This document shows positions 1 through 8,533 of a stretch of 64,000 bases of DNA, piece by piece (position 1 is the first letter of the stretch; each line of letters begins with the position of its first letter). The stretch is from Cryobacterium glucosi (GTDB taxonomy: Bacteria; Actinomycetota; Actinomycetes; Actinomycetales; Microbacteriaceae): positions 4,415 to 68,414 of the forward strand of contig NZ_SOFS01000039.1 of assembly GCF_004402235.1 (NCBI RefSeq), read 5' to 3'. Both the position numbers and the translations under genes were made by a program. Under the pieces are notes generated by a model. The model did no database searches. It worked only from the letters and a program-made list of their open reading frames with translations, and was not told where the DNA came from.

Positions 1-927
1 CCGCTTCGCCCACGCGGCCTGCTCCTTGTCCACGAAGCGCACCCCGCCCCGGCGGGGACTGGTGATGGCGTCGTAGGTACTCATCAGGTACTCGCCGTCT
101 TCGGGGGCGAACAGGCCGACCATGCGCACCTGCCCCGTGTGGAGTCGCCAGAACCGCAGGGACCGGTCGTCGTAGACGGCTTTCTCCCGGGCGGCGATGC
201 CGGCTTCATCGAGCACGTCCCGCACCCGGCGGGCCCGCTTGAACAGCTGGTCAGCGTTCAGGGTCCGAGCTTCGGTGAGGAGCCGGGCCAGGGCGGTCGC
301 GAGTTTCTCCGGGGTGATCGCCCGGTCCAGGTCGCCCAGGCCCTTCCGGAGCGAGTCCGCCTTCTCAACACTGAGCCAGCCTTCTCGCAACGCCCGGCCG
401 ATCGGCGCGTGCCACGGCGGCACCGCGGCCGCAGGAACCGGCGGGTCGACTGGCGGCAGGTCTGGAGCGGCCTCGTTGAGGGGCGGAGTCCCGTCGAGTA
501 ACTTCTGCGCCTCGGCGGCTTCGCGGGCGGCCTTCTCGGCGGCGTCGGCCTCGGCCAGCAGCCGGCCCACCCCGAGGAGCTTGACAGCATCGCCCTTGCT
601 TGACCCAGACACGCTCTGCAGCAGGTCTTCCGGAGTCCGGAAGCCTTGCCGGGCCGCGAGGCCCTTCCCGCCGAGTTCCGGACGGGACCGCCGGGCGAGT
701 GTCGCGGCGAACCAGGCAGCCTGGGTGTCCAAGGCCCGCCGGGCTCCCGCGATCAACACGTGCCCCTCGAGCACCGCCTCGTCACTGAGAGTGTCGACAG
801 CGGCGGACGAACCACCCAGCCCGGTGACGACATCCGCCATCGACCGCAACCCGCCGAGAACACCGCCCTGCACCCGTTCGCCATGCGGCTGATCGGGTGA
901 AGCGGGTGACTCGGGAAGGTTGATCAT
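1..927 (-). CDS. DUF222 (13E12-type) HNH endonuclease family protein, 3' end outside window
   Basis: The frame reads leftwards from ATG at 927 and is still open at base 1, giving 309 codons. The visible part matches the DUF222 region found in front of HNH nuclease domains in actinobacteria: an Ala/Arg-rich helical segment (residues about 55-100), a Pro/Ala linker near 135-155, and a second conserved block ending in RFWRLHTG and YDAITSPRRGG. The HNH motif itself would lie beyond the left edge and is not seen, so nuclease activity is an inference from the family. Many copies of this family occur per genome in Microbacteriaceae, and their role is unsettled (13E12 repeat proteins, sometimes linked to mobile DNA). 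The start is supported by a -10 box six bases upstream. Confidence 0.85.
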   Translation of the reverse strand, partial: MINLPESPASPDQPHGERVQGGVLGGLRSMADVVTGLGGSSAAVDTLSDEAVLEGHVLIAGARRALDTQAAWFAATLARRSRPELGGKGLAARQGFRTPEDLLQSVSGSSKGDAVKLLGVGRLLAEADAAEKAAREAAEAQKLLDGTPPLNEAAPDLPPVDPPVPAAAVPPWHAPIGRALREGWLSVEKADSLRKGLGDLDRAITPEKLATALARLLTEARTLNADQLFKRARRVRDVLDEAGIAAREKAVYDDRSLRFWRLHTGQVRMVGLFAPEDGEYLMSTYDAITSPRRGGVRFVDKEQAAWAKR

Positions 928-933
928 GCCCCC

Positions 934-939
934 ACGCTA
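934..939 (-). promoter_or_regulatory. -10 box (TAGCGT) of the DUF222 gene, leaderless
   Basis: TAGCGT lies six bases before the ATG at 927, and no Shine-Dalgarno sequence is present between them. Transcription should start on the start codon. Confidence 0.55.
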
Positions 940-1037
940 CGACCAACCACCGACACTCTCTGAGCATGGCTCAGGTCTGTGGAAACTAACTCTGATCAGG
1001 TATCTGGTGAGGACAGGGTCGCTCGATCACCCGCCGG

Positions 1038-2822
1038 CTACTCGTCGTCGGCCTCGGCGCGCGGATGCCGTTTCGCGTCGGCAGGGGGGAGGTCGCCGGG
1101 CGTGCTGACTTCCTCGCCGGTCTCGGCGTTGACGGCGGTCTGGCCGGGCGGAAGGTTCGACAGGTCCGGCGCGATCATCGTCGGCATCAGCTTGGAGTCC
1201 GGCAGTCCGAATCGAGGAATCGACTCCGCTTCGGTTGTGGCGAGCACGAGGTCGTCGGACTGGCGCGGCAGGGTGCGGCCGCGGAAGAAATTCGGGTTGA
1301 CCGCCCACCAGACCAGCATCACGACCACACCGAGCACCAGTGCGCCGATCCCGACGACGGCGACGGCGCCGATGCCGAAGATCGTGACGTTGTCCCCGTT
1401 ATCGTCGGTGAGCCAGTCGACCGTGGCGTACTGCTGCAGCCCGTAGACGAAGGCCGCGGTCAGCATCAGGCCGCCGAGCAGTGGGAAGAGGCCCCGCATG
1501 ATCACGTTCCGGAACGACGACCACATCGACCTGCGGTAATACCAGACGCACGCGAAACCGGTGAGCCCGTAGTAGAAGGCGATCATCAGGCCGACGGAAC
1601 CGATCAGCGCCCCGAGCAGCTGGACACTGATCAGGGTGAAGAGCAGGTAGAACCCGATCGAAATGCCGCCCATGGCGAGGGTGGCCCAGGTCGGGGTGAG
1701 GTACCGCGGGTGGATCTTTGCGAAGCGTGCGGGCAGGGCGCGATAGACACCCATCGACAGGGCCGTGCGGGCGGTGGGCAGGATCGTGGTCTGCGTCGAC
1801 GCGGAGGCCGAGGTGAGGATCGAGGCCGAGAGGAGGAGCATCGCGAGGTTGCCGAGGGTGCTGTCACCGAACAGCGCCGGCCCGATCGCGGCGAAGACGT
1901 CCGCCGAGTTCGCGTCGTTGCCGAGTCCCACACCGTCGGTGCCGACGCCCGCGAAGGCGACCGCCGCGATGGTCACGAGGGCATAGGTGCCGAGCAGGAG
2001 CAGGGTGCTGATGATGGCGGCCCGGCCAGGGGTCTTGCTCGGGTCGGCCGTCTCCTCGTTGACGGAGACGGCTGTGTCCCAGCCCCAATAGATGAACACG
2101 GCGGTCAGCACGGCGGGGGCGATCACACTGCCGAAGTCGAGCGTGAACGGGTTGAACCAGTCGAGCGTCGGGGTCAGCGAGTAGCTTTCCGCGCTCCCCG
2201 TGTACACGCGGATGAGCGCGAAGACGGCGAACATGATCAGCACGACAACCTCGATGCCCAGGAGCACGTACTGGATGCGGGCGGAGAGTTCGATACCGCG
2301 GTAGCAGATCCAGGTCATGATCACGATCCAGAGCACACCGGCGACCGTCGACCAGAACTGGTCGTTCGCGAGGTCGGCGACACCCGTCAGTCCGAGGTCG
2401 CCCATGAAGGTGAATGAGTAGGAACCGGCCACCTGTGCGAGGTTGGCCATCACGATGACGTCTGCGGCGATGATGCCCCAGCCACCGAGCCAGCCGGTGA
2501 TCGGGCCGAACGCACGGGTGGCCCAGGTGAAGGTCGTTCCGCAGTCCGGCTCCGCCTTGTTGAGTTCCTGGTATGCGACCGCGATGAGGTACATCGGGAT
2601 GAAGGCGAGCAGCACGATACCCGGCGCCTTGACGCCGGCGAGAAGGGCTCCGCCGCTCGCGACGATGAAGCCGAGGCTCGCGGCGAGGCTGTACGCGGGG
2701 GCCGTTGACGCCATTCCGACGACGACGCTCGACAGCAGGCCGAGCGCCCCGCCTTTCAGCCCCTTGCTGTCGACCTGGTCGGAACGTTTCTCGCCGGCTT
2801 GGGACGAAGCGCTATCGGTCAT
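1038..2822 (-). CDS. APC superfamily amino acid permease
   Basis: A 594-residue polytopic membrane protein with at least twelve hydrophobic segments between residues about 25 and 500, followed by a roughly 70-residue hydrophilic tail. The first helix carries the Gly/Ser/Ala-rich stretch SSVVVGMASTAPAYS typical of amino acid-polyamine-organocation transporters, and the third helix region has PDCGTTFTWATRAFGP, a family hallmark. It should import an amino acid or related amine by proton or sodium symport; the substrate cannot be read from the sequence. GGGGAG at 2828-2833 is a good Shine-Dalgarno site for the ATG at 2822. It stands alone; the esterase upstream on the same strand ends 174 bp away. 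Several overlapping long frames in this stretch are composition shadows. Confidence 0.9.
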   Translation of the reverse strand: MTDSASSQAGEKRSDQVDSKGLKGGALGLLSSVVVGMASTAPAYSLAASLGFIVASGGALLAGVKAPGIVLLAFIPMYLIAVAYQELNKAEPDCGTTFTWATRAFGPITGWLGGWGIIAADVIVMANLAQVAGSYSFTFMGDLGLTGVADLANDQFWSTVAGVLWIVIMTWICYRGIELSARIQYVLLGIEVVVLIMFAVFALIRVYTGSAESYSLTPTLDWFNPFTLDFGSVIAPAVLTAVFIYWGWDTAVSVNEETADPSKTPGRAAIISTLLLLGTYALVTIAAVAFAGVGTDGVGLGNDANSADVFAAIGPALFGDSTLGNLAMLLLSASILTSASASTQTTILPTARTALSMGVYRALPARFAKIHPRYLTPTWATLAMGGISIGFYLLFTLISVQLLGALIGSVGLMIAFYYGLTGFACVWYYRRSMWSSFRNVIMRGLFPLLGGLMLTAAFVYGLQQYATVDWLTDDNGDNVTIFGIGAVAVVGIGALVLGVVVMLVWWAVNPNFFRGRTLPRQSDDLVLATTEAESIPRFGLPDSKLMPTMIAPDLSNLPPGQTAVNAETGEEVSTPGDLPPADAKRHPRAEADDE

Positions 2823-2996
2823 CGGTACTCCCCACGTGAGGGCCGACCGGGGTCGGCAACAGGGCGGAACAGGACGAACGCGGTCCCTCAGCGGTGAGCG
2901 ATCGTGATTGACACCGTTCTACCCCTGTTTCCCGCGGCCCGCACCTGCCCAATGTTCCGGTTTCGCATGTTTCTGGGCCGAGGGAGGGACCCGCGA

Positions 2997-4616
2997 TCAC
3001 CAGTCGGGCAGGAATTCCTGCCACACCGCCCGACGGTCCCCGCGGGGATCCGACTCGACGCGGTCCTCCGCATCGATGATCAGGGTCAGGCGGTCCTCCG
3101 CGGTGAAGCGGGGCCAGTCGGCGTCGGGACGGCCGGTGAGCGCGAAGTGCAGCCAGTTCCGGCGCATCCGCTCGCCCGCGTTGATGAAGAGCTCGCGACC
3201 GCCGAGCACGCTCATGATCCGGGCGACCGGCAGGTCGGTCTGGTCGAACAGGGCGAAAAGCTCGATTCCGTGGGTCGCGCCGAATCCGAGCATGTGCATC
3301 AGGCGCGGCGCGAGGTCGAAGCGGTAGACGTACACCGGCGCGACCCTGGAGTGCAGCTCCCCGAGCTGCAGGCTCGGGTACCAGAACACGAAGTCGCTGC
3401 CGAAATCGACCGAGCCGCGCAGCGGTGACAACCCCGCGTACACCGCGCGCATCGCCTCGTGTGAGCTCTCCGGTGCCTGGTCGAAGATGGCGCTGATCCG
3501 GGGAGCCGAATGCGGCAGGATGTCGACCCTGCCGCGGAAGAGGGTGCCTTCCCGCTCGTTGGAGCCGATGATGAGCGGGACCCGGTGTTCGCGGCCGGCG
3601 CGGAAGGCATCGACCGGGCGTTCCGGCAGGAAGTCGCCGTCGACGACGGGCACGAGGCAGAAGGTGCCCGGGTTCGAGTCCGGGGTCCGGGTCTGCACCG
3701 CGATGACAGCCTGGGAGATCACGTCGGCGGGTGCCATGGCGAGCAGCTCGTCCGGGGCCAGGCCGACCGCTCCGGCGTCGGCTTCCGTGAGCGTCCGCAA
3801 CTCCTCGACGACCTCCCCGGCCCAGGCATCCGTGAGTTCCCGCGAGAACGCGGCGTTGGACGGCGAGCTCTGGGCGATCGCGCGCGCGAAGAGCCCCTCG
3901 GCCGCCGGCGTCGCCATCAGTGTGATGACGGCGTTCCCTCCCGCCGATTCCCCGAACACGGTGACGTTGTTCGGGTTCCCGCCGAAGGCGCGGATGTTGT
4001 CCCGCACCCAGCGCAGGGCGGCGACCTGGTCGCGCAACCCGAGGTTGCTCTCAAAGGGGTGGTCCGGCGTCGAGAATCTGGTGAAGTCGATGTAGCCGAG
4101 CGCCCCCAGGCGGTAGTTGAAGCTCACGTAGACGACGCGGCCGCTGCGCACGAAGCGCTCGCCGCGGCCGGTGAAGTCCTGGGAGGACCCCACGCTGTAC
4201 CCTCCGCCGTGGATGAACACCATCACCGGCAGGCCGAGCCGGCGCGGGTGCCCCGCGGCCGGGCGCATGACATTGATCGTCAGGCAATCTTCCCCTGAGG
4301 CGCTGCGCGGCCCGTGGGCCCGAAACTGCCCGCGGTGCGGTTGTGAGGCGATCTTCCCGAACCTCGAGGCGTCACGGATGCCTGCCCACGATTCCACAGG
4401 ACGCGGCGCCCGGAAACGCCCGTCGCCGACCGGTGGCGCCGCATACGGGATGCCGCGCCAGGCCAGTATCCCGTCCTCGTGCACTCCGCGCACGATCCCG
4501 CCGCTGACGCGGACGTCGAGCCGGCCCCGGGGGAGCGAGACGGAGCGAAGGGGGGCTCCCAAACCGGGGCCGGGGCCTGGATGCGGTTCATCGTCGAGGG
4601 TCACTGCTGTGGACAT
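2997..4616 (-). CDS. Type-B carboxylesterase (alpha/beta hydrolase)
   Basis: A 539-residue serine esterase of the carboxylesterase/para-nitrobenzyl esterase family, near the usual 500-550 residues. The oxyanion-hole motif HGGG is at residues 137-140, the nucleophile elbow GESAGG has Ser224, the acid is probably Glu356 in GSNEREG, and the base His449 in ATHGIE. No signal peptide is seen, so it is probably cytoplasmic; it would hydrolyse carboxylic esters, with the natural substrate unknown. GAGGAGG just upstream (4622-4630 region) fixes the ATG at 4616. The N-terminal 30 residues are Pro/Gly-rich and not part of the fold. Confidence 0.9.
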   Translation of the reverse strand: MSTAVTLDDEPHPGPGPGLGAPLRSVSLPRGRLDVRVSGGIVRGVHEDGILAWRGIPYAAPPVGDGRFRAPRPVESWAGIRDASRFGKIASQPHRGQFRAHGPRSASGEDCLTINVMRPAAGHPRRLGLPVMVFIHGGGYSVGSSQDFTGRGERFVRSGRVVYVSFNYRLGALGYIDFTRFSTPDHPFESNLGLRDQVAALRWVRDNIRAFGGNPNNVTVFGESAGGNAVITLMATPAAEGLFARAIAQSSPSNAAFSRELTDAWAGEVVEELRTLTEADAGAVGLAPDELLAMAPADVISQAVIAVQTRTPDSNPGTFCLVPVVDGDFLPERPVDAFRAGREHRVPLIIGSNEREGTLFRGRVDILPHSAPRISAIFDQAPESSHEAMRAVYAGLSPLRGSVDFGSDFVFWYPSLQLGELHSRVAPVYVYRFDLAPRLMHMLGFGATHGIELFALFDQTDLPVARIMSVLGGRELFINAGERMRRNWLHFALTGRPDADWPRFTAEDRLTLIIDAEDRVESDPRGDRRAVWQEFLPDW

Positions 4617-4670
4617 GCGCTCCTCCTCGTGGGAATCTTCTGGAGTTGTCTTGGTCCTTCGTGTGGGTGG

Positions 4671-4714
4671 TGGGTCTGGGTCTGGGTCGGGGTTCTGGTG
4701 GGTACTGGTGGGTA
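4671..4714 (+). repeat. Short tandem repeats in the leader of the esterase
   Basis: Three copies of TGGGTC (4671-4688) are followed by two perfect copies of CTGGTGGGTA (4695-4714). They fill the 109-bp gap between the reductase gene and the esterase. No function is evident; replication slippage is the simplest origin. Confidence 0.6.
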
Positions 4715-4725
4715 CCGGGTTCGGT

Positions 4726-5460
4726 TCAGCGGTACTCGGGGTTGGGCTCGAAGCCGAAGCGCTCGCCGGAGTCCCAGTCCTTGCGGAGGTTCCCGTAGGC
4801 GGGGAAGCCGCCGTTGGCCTTCAGGATCGCCGCGAGGTGCATCAGGTTCCAGGTCATGAAGGTCGTGTTGCGGTTGGTGAAGTCGTTCAGGGGGCCGCCG
4901 GACCCGGCGTCCAGGTAGCTCGGACCCGGCCCGATCTCGCCGATCCAACCGGCGTCCGCGGCCGGCGGGATCGAGTAGCCGATGTGCTGCAGGCTGTAGA
5001 GGATGTTCGACGAGCAGTGCTTCACGCCATCCTCGTTGCCGGTGATGATGGCGCCGCCGACCTTGCCGTAATAGACGTACTGGCCCTTGTCGTTGAACTC
5101 TCCACTCATCGCGTAGAGCCGCTCGATCACGCGTTTCGTCACCGAACTGTTGTCGCCGAGCCAGATCGGGCCGCCGATCACGAGGATGTCCGCCGTCTGC
5201 ACCTTGTCGAAGAGCGCCGGCCAGGCATCCGTCTTCCAGCCGTGCTCCGTCATGTCGGGATAGACGCCGGTCGCGATGTCGTGGTCGATCGCCCGGATCG
5301 TTTCGGCGTAGACGCCCTGCTCGTGCATCAGGTTCATGCTCAGGTCGATGATCGCCTGGGTATTGCTGGCTTCGGGGCTGCGCTTGAGCGTGCAATTGAT
5401 GAACAGGGCACGCAGCCCGGAATAGTCGTAGGAGGCCTGGGTATTACGGCTCGGGGTCAT
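4726..5460 (-). CDS. NADPH-dependent FMN reductase / flavodoxin-fold protein
   Basis: A 244-residue protein of the NADPH-dependent FMN reductase superfamily. After a short N-terminal segment comes beta strand ALFINCTLKRSPEASNT, the phosphate-binding loop of the flavodoxin fold, then GGPIWLGDNSSVTKRVIER and GNEDGVKHCSSNILYSLQHIGY, which resemble the flavin-binding and catalytic regions of the family. It should bind FMN and reduce flavin or small quinone/azo/nitro substrates; the physiological substrate is unknown. An in-frame ATG at 5514 exists, but the shorter form starting MTPSRNTQ is preferred because the extra residues are not family-like and AACACT lies six bases before the 5460 start, consistent with a leaderless start. 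Confidence 0.8.
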   Translation of the reverse strand: MTPSRNTQASYDYSGLRALFINCTLKRSPEASNTQAIIDLSMNLMHEQGVYAETIRAIDHDIATGVYPDMTEHGWKTDAWPALFDKVQTADILVIGGPIWLGDNSSVTKRVIERLYAMSGEFNDKGQYVYYGKVGGAIITGNEDGVKHCSSNILYSLQHIGYSIPPAADAGWIGEIGPGPSYLDAGSGGPLNDFTNRNTTFMTWNLMHLAAILKANGGFPAYGNLRKDWDSGERFGFEPNPEYR

Positions 5461-5533
5461 GGCGCCAGTGTTGCACCCGCTCCGCGCACCGGCTACCCCG
5501 GGGCGCGGGTTCACTTCGTCCGGGATCCGGGGT

Positions 5534-5539
5534 TAGATT
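5534..5539 (+). promoter_or_regulatory. -10 box (TAGATT) of the MFS gene, near-leaderless
   Basis: TAGATT is five bases before the GTG at 5545 (TTAGAT in the overlapping register gives six). It supports this GTG over the very long upstream open frame. Confidence 0.5.
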
Positions 5540-5544
5540 GCCGG

Positions 5545-6930
5545 GTGACTCCTCGCGAACGCCGCATCCTGATCGTCGCCGTCCTCTCCTCCTTCGTCGC
5601 GTTCCTCGACGGGTCCATCGTCAACGTCGCACTCCCCGCGATCTCCCGCGAACTCGGCGGCGGCCTCACCCTGCAGCAGTGGGTCGTCGACGGCTACCTG
5701 CTCTCCCTCGGCGCCCTGATCCTCGTGGCCGGCTCGCTCTCGGATACCTTCGGCCGGGTGCGCGTTCTGCGGGTCGGCCTGATCTGGTTCGGGATCACTT
5801 CTCTCGCGTGCGCCGTCGCACCGTGGGGCGCCGCCCTCGTCGTCGCGCGGATCCTGCAGGGCGCTGCTGCCGCCCTTCTCGTTCCGAGCTCCCTCGCGCT
5901 CATCACCTCGACGTTCACCGGTCCTGCCCAGGGCCGGGCGATCGGCGTCTGGACAGGCTGGACCGGCATCGCGGGCATCGCCGGGCCCATCCTCGGCGGC
6001 GTCCTGGTCGACACGAGCAGCTGGCGGCTCGTGTTCGCGATCAACGTGCTCCCGATCGTGGCGACCCTCATCGTGCTCGCCGGAGTGCGGGAACCGGCGC
6101 GCACCGCTCCGGCCGCCCGGATCGACGTCGCCGGGGCCTGCCTCGCCGTCGTCGGCCTCGGCGGTCCCGTTTTCGCGCTCATCGAGCAGGGTCGGCTCGG
6201 CTGGGGCAGTCCCATCGTGTACCTGCCGCTCGTCTTCGGGCTGCTCTCCCTCGCCGCGTTCCTCTGGTGGGAGGCGCGCGCTCCGCACCCGATGATGCCC
6301 CTCGGCCTCTTCCGGGTGCGCAATTTCTGGGCAGGCAACCTCGCGACCGTCGGCATCTACGGTGCGCTGAGCCTCGGTTTCTTCATCTTCGCCGTCTACC
6401 TGCAACAGGTCGGCGGCCTCTCGGCGACGAGCGCGGGACTCGCGGGCATCCCGGCGACCCTGATGATGCTGTTCTTCTCGACATTGTTCGGCGGGCTCGC
6501 CGGCCGGTTCGGCCCGCGACTCTTCATGACCCTGGGTCCGATCGTGGCGGGCATCGGCTTCCTGATCCTGACCCTGGCCGTTCCCCCGGTGGATGTCTGG
6601 CGCACCGTGATCCCCGGCATCGCCGTCGTGGGCCTCGGGCTCTCGATCACGGTGGCACCCCTGACGGGCGCCGTGCTCGGCTCCATCCATCCTGAGCAGG
6701 CCGGAATCGGCTCGGCGATCAACAACGCCGTCTCCCGGGTCGCCGGACTCATCATGATCGCCTTCGCCGGCACGATCGCCGGCGAACAGCTCGGCGTCGC
6801 CGGGTTCCAGCGGGTCCTGCTGGTCACCGCCACGCTCATGTTCGCCGGCGCACTCGTGTCGTGGCTCGGCATCCGCACCCCGAAGAGCGGGGCGGATGCC
6901 GCAGCGCCTGCGGCAGGGGAACCCGCCTGA
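5545..6930 (+). CDS. MFS transporter, DHA2 (14-TM drug:H+ antiporter) type
   Basis: A 461-residue major facilitator. It begins directly at helix 1 with VAFLDGSIVNVALPAI, the DHA2-family signature, followed by QQWVVDGYLLSLGALIL, the loop GSLSDTFGRVRVL between helices 2 and 3, and the antiporter motif C-like GWTGIAGIAGPILGGVL in helix 5. Fourteen hydrophobic segments can be counted. Members export drugs, dyes or siderophores using the proton gradient. The frame stays open more than 1.3 kb further upstream, but that part is composition-driven; the GTG at 5545 begins the conserved domain. Confidence 0.9.
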   Translation: MTPRERRILIVAVLSSFVAFLDGSIVNVALPAISRELGGGLTLQQWVVDGYLLSLGALILVAGSLSDTFGRVRVLRVGLIWFGITSLACAVAPWGAALVVARILQGAAAALLVPSSLALITSTFTGPAQGRAIGVWTGWTGIAGIAGPILGGVLVDTSSWRLVFAINVLPIVATLIVLAGVREPARTAPAARIDVAGACLAVVGLGGPVFALIEQGRLGWGSPIVYLPLVFGLLSLAAFLWWEARAPHPMMPLGLFRVRNFWAGNLATVGIYGALSLGFFIFAVYLQQVGGLSATSAGLAGIPATLMMLFFSTLFGGLAGRFGPRLFMTLGPIVAGIGFLILTLAVPPVDVWRTVIPGIAVVGLGLSITVAPLTGAVLGSIHPEQAGIGSAINNAVSRVAGLIMIAFAGTIAGEQLGVAGFQRVLLVTATLMFAGALVSWLGIRTPKSGADAAAPAAGEPA

Positions 6931-6987
6931 GCGCGGCATCCGCGCCTCTCCCACCTGCCCTCGAACGGGAGGGGCCGGGAAATCTGT

Positions 6988-6993
6988 TATAGT
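6988..6993 (+). promoter_or_regulatory. -10 box (TATAGT) of tRNA-Arg
   Basis: TATAGT lies in a locally AT-rich stretch about 38 bases before the tRNA. No convincing -35 element is seen 17 bases further upstream. Confidence 0.45.
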
Positions 6994-7031
6994 TTCTAAG
7001 TTGTCTTCGCGAAGGATTTCGCCTGACACAT

Positions 7032-7104
7032 GCGCTCGTAGCTCAACGGATAGAGCATCTGACTACGGATCAGAAGGTTGGGGGTTCGAATCCCTTCGGG
7101 CGCA
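7032..7104 (+). tRNA. tRNA-Arg (anticodon ACG)
   Basis: A 73-base cloverleaf: acceptor arms GCGCTCG and CGGGCGC (one T-G pair), D-arm sequence GCTCAACGGATAGAGC, anticodon stem TCTGA/TCAGA enclosing CTACGGA (anticodon ACG), and T-loop GGTTCGAATCC. The discriminator is A; a CCA end is not encoded. A34 should be converted to inosine by the TadA encoded at 17973-18452, so this one tRNA reads CGU, CGC and CGA. Confidence 0.97.
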
Positions 7105-7110
7105 CAAGAC

Positions 7111-7146
7111 AAAAGCCCCGCACTCACTGAGATGCGGGGCTTTTTT
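7111..7146 (+). terminator. Rho-independent terminator of tRNA-Arg
   Basis: A 10-bp perfect stem (7113-7122 with 7133-7142) and a ten-base loop run into a six-base T tract, seven bases after the tRNA. Confidence 0.9.
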
Positions 7147-7189
7147 GTGGCTGTCCGCGGGATCCGCGGCCGAGCCCCCCAGCCGCGTC

Positions 7190-7795
7190 TCACTCGCCCA
7201 GGCGCCCGGGTGGAGCTGCGCGCACGTGCATCCGCTCGCCCTGGCGGCCGAAGAGGGTGAGGAACTCGACGTCGCCCGGACCGACCCGGCCGAACCAGTG
7301 CGGCGTGCGGGTGTCGAACTCGGCGGCCTCCCCGGCCGGGAGCACCAGGTCGTGCGTGCCGAGCACGAGCCGGAGGCGGCCCCGGAGCACGTAGATCCAC
7401 TCGTATCCCTCGTGCACCCTCGGATCCGGCTCACGCTCCGCTACCGTTGCGGGGATCAGGTGTTTGAACGCCTGCGGCCCGCCGCTCGCGCCGCGGGACA
7501 GCGGCACGATCGTCTGGTCGCGGTGCCGCGTCGGCCGGAGGTGGATGCGCGGGTCACCCGTCTCCGGCGCCCCGACCAGTTCGTCCAGCGGAACGCCATA
7601 GGCCCGCGCCAGTGGCAGCAGCAGCTCGAGTGCGGGACGCCGTTGCCCGGATTCGAGCCGGGACAGCGTGCTGACCGAGATGCCCGTGGCGCGCGACAGT
7701 TCGGCGAGTGTCATACCGTGCTCGCTGCGCCGCGCCCGAAGGAGCGGGCCGACGGCGGCGAGCATCGTCTCCGTCGTGGCGGAAGTGTCGTCCAT
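7190..7795 (-). CDS. XRE-family regulator with C-terminal cupin
   Basis: A 201-residue two-domain regulator: a Cro/CI helix-turn-helix at residues about 18-72 (MTLAELSRATGISVSTLSRLESG, with the recognition helix in the second half) and a cupin barrel at about 120-190 (EGYEWIYVLRGRLRLVLG, then AAEFDTRTPHWFG). In this family the cupin senses a small ligand. The frame extends past 8167, but the ATG at 7795 opens the domain and has CAAGAT six bases upstream. The methyltransferase is divergent with only 78 bp between the starts, so a shared control region is likely. Confidence 0.88.
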   Translation of the reverse strand: MDDTSATTETMLAAVGPLLRARRSEHGMTLAELSRATGISVSTLSRLESGQRRPALELLLPLARAYGVPLDELVGAPETGDPRIHLRPTRHRDQTIVPLSRGASGGPQAFKHLIPATVAEREPDPRVHEGYEWIYVLRGRLRLVLGTHDLVLPAGEAAEFDTRTPHWFGRVGPGDVEFLTLFGRQGERMHVRAAPPGRLGE

Positions 7796-7873
7796 GGGTC
7801 GATCTTGCCACTTCGGCAAACGGGCTTGGCGATTCCGTCGATCCTGTCCGAGCATCGAAGCAGGAGGTCTGCC

Positions 7874-8533
7874 ATGACACACGAGGAACACCCGTTCGGC
7901 CGCGACTACTGGGAGGAGCGTTACGCCGCCCCAGGGCTGGCGTGGAGCGGCGACCCGAACCCCGTGCTCGTCGCCGAAGTGACACCGCTCGCGCCGGGCC
8001 GCGCCCTCGACATCGGCAGCGGGGAAGGCGGCGACGCACTCTGGCTGGCGATGAGCGGGTGGCACGTCACCGGTGTCGACATCTCCACGAACGCGCTCGA
8101 CAAGGCACGTGCCCGGGCGGAGTCCGTCGACGGACCCGCCGCGGCGCGCATCCGCTGGGAGCAGCACGACCTGACGTCCTGGTCGCCAGAGCCCCGCTCA
8201 TTCGACCTCGTCACTTCGCAGTTCATGCACCTGCCCGAGAGCGCCCGAAGCGTGCTCTTCCGGGCCCTCGCGGCGGCCGTCGCGCCGGGCGGCACGCTGC
8301 TCATCGTCGGTCACGACGTCTCCGACGCTGATGCAGGCGAGCACCGGGCGCACTTCCGCGAGCTGATGTTCGGGGTCGACGACGTGCTCGCCGCGATCGA
8401 CGGCGCGGAACTCGAGGTCGAGGTCGCCGAATCGCGTGAGCGGGAGGCGCCCGCCGCCCACGACGGCGCGACCCCCGTGCGCGACGTGGTGGTCAGGGCG
8501 ACCCGGCCGGTCAGGCCTCCGGCAGCAGGATGA
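7874..8533 (+). CDS. Class I SAM-dependent methyltransferase
   Basis: A 219-residue Rossmann-fold methyltransferase. Motif I is ALDIGSGEGGDA (residues about 44-55), the acidic residue after strand 2 is in TGVDIS, and motif IV/V is SFDLVTSQFMHL. The start sequence DYWEERYAAPGLAWSGDPN is typical of Tam/thiopurine-like small-molecule methyltransferases; the substrate is unknown. AGGAGG at 7862-7867 fixes the ATG. The last 23 bases overlap the 3' end of the convergent AlkD-like gene. Confidence 0.87.
   Translation: MTHEEHPFGRDYWEERYAAPGLAWSGDPNPVLVAEVTPLAPGRALDIGSGEGGDALWLAMSGWHVTGVDISTNALDKARARAESVDGPAAARIRWEQHDLTSWSPEPRSFDLVTSQFMHLPESARSVLFRALAAAVAPGGTLLIVGHDVSDADAGEHRAHFRELMFGVDDVLAAIDGAELEVEVAESREREAPAAHDGATPVRDVVVRATRPVRPPAAG

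Noticed and set aside
1065-2417. 450-codon open frame antisense to the APC permease
   Set aside because: High-GC codon-position shadow; the product is Arg/Glu/Asp-rich without domains, and the sense strand encodes a clear permease.
4171-5544. Long N-terminal extension of the MFS transporter
   Set aside because: The frame is open but covers the antisense of two genes and has no membrane or domain features; the GTG at 5545 starts the protein.
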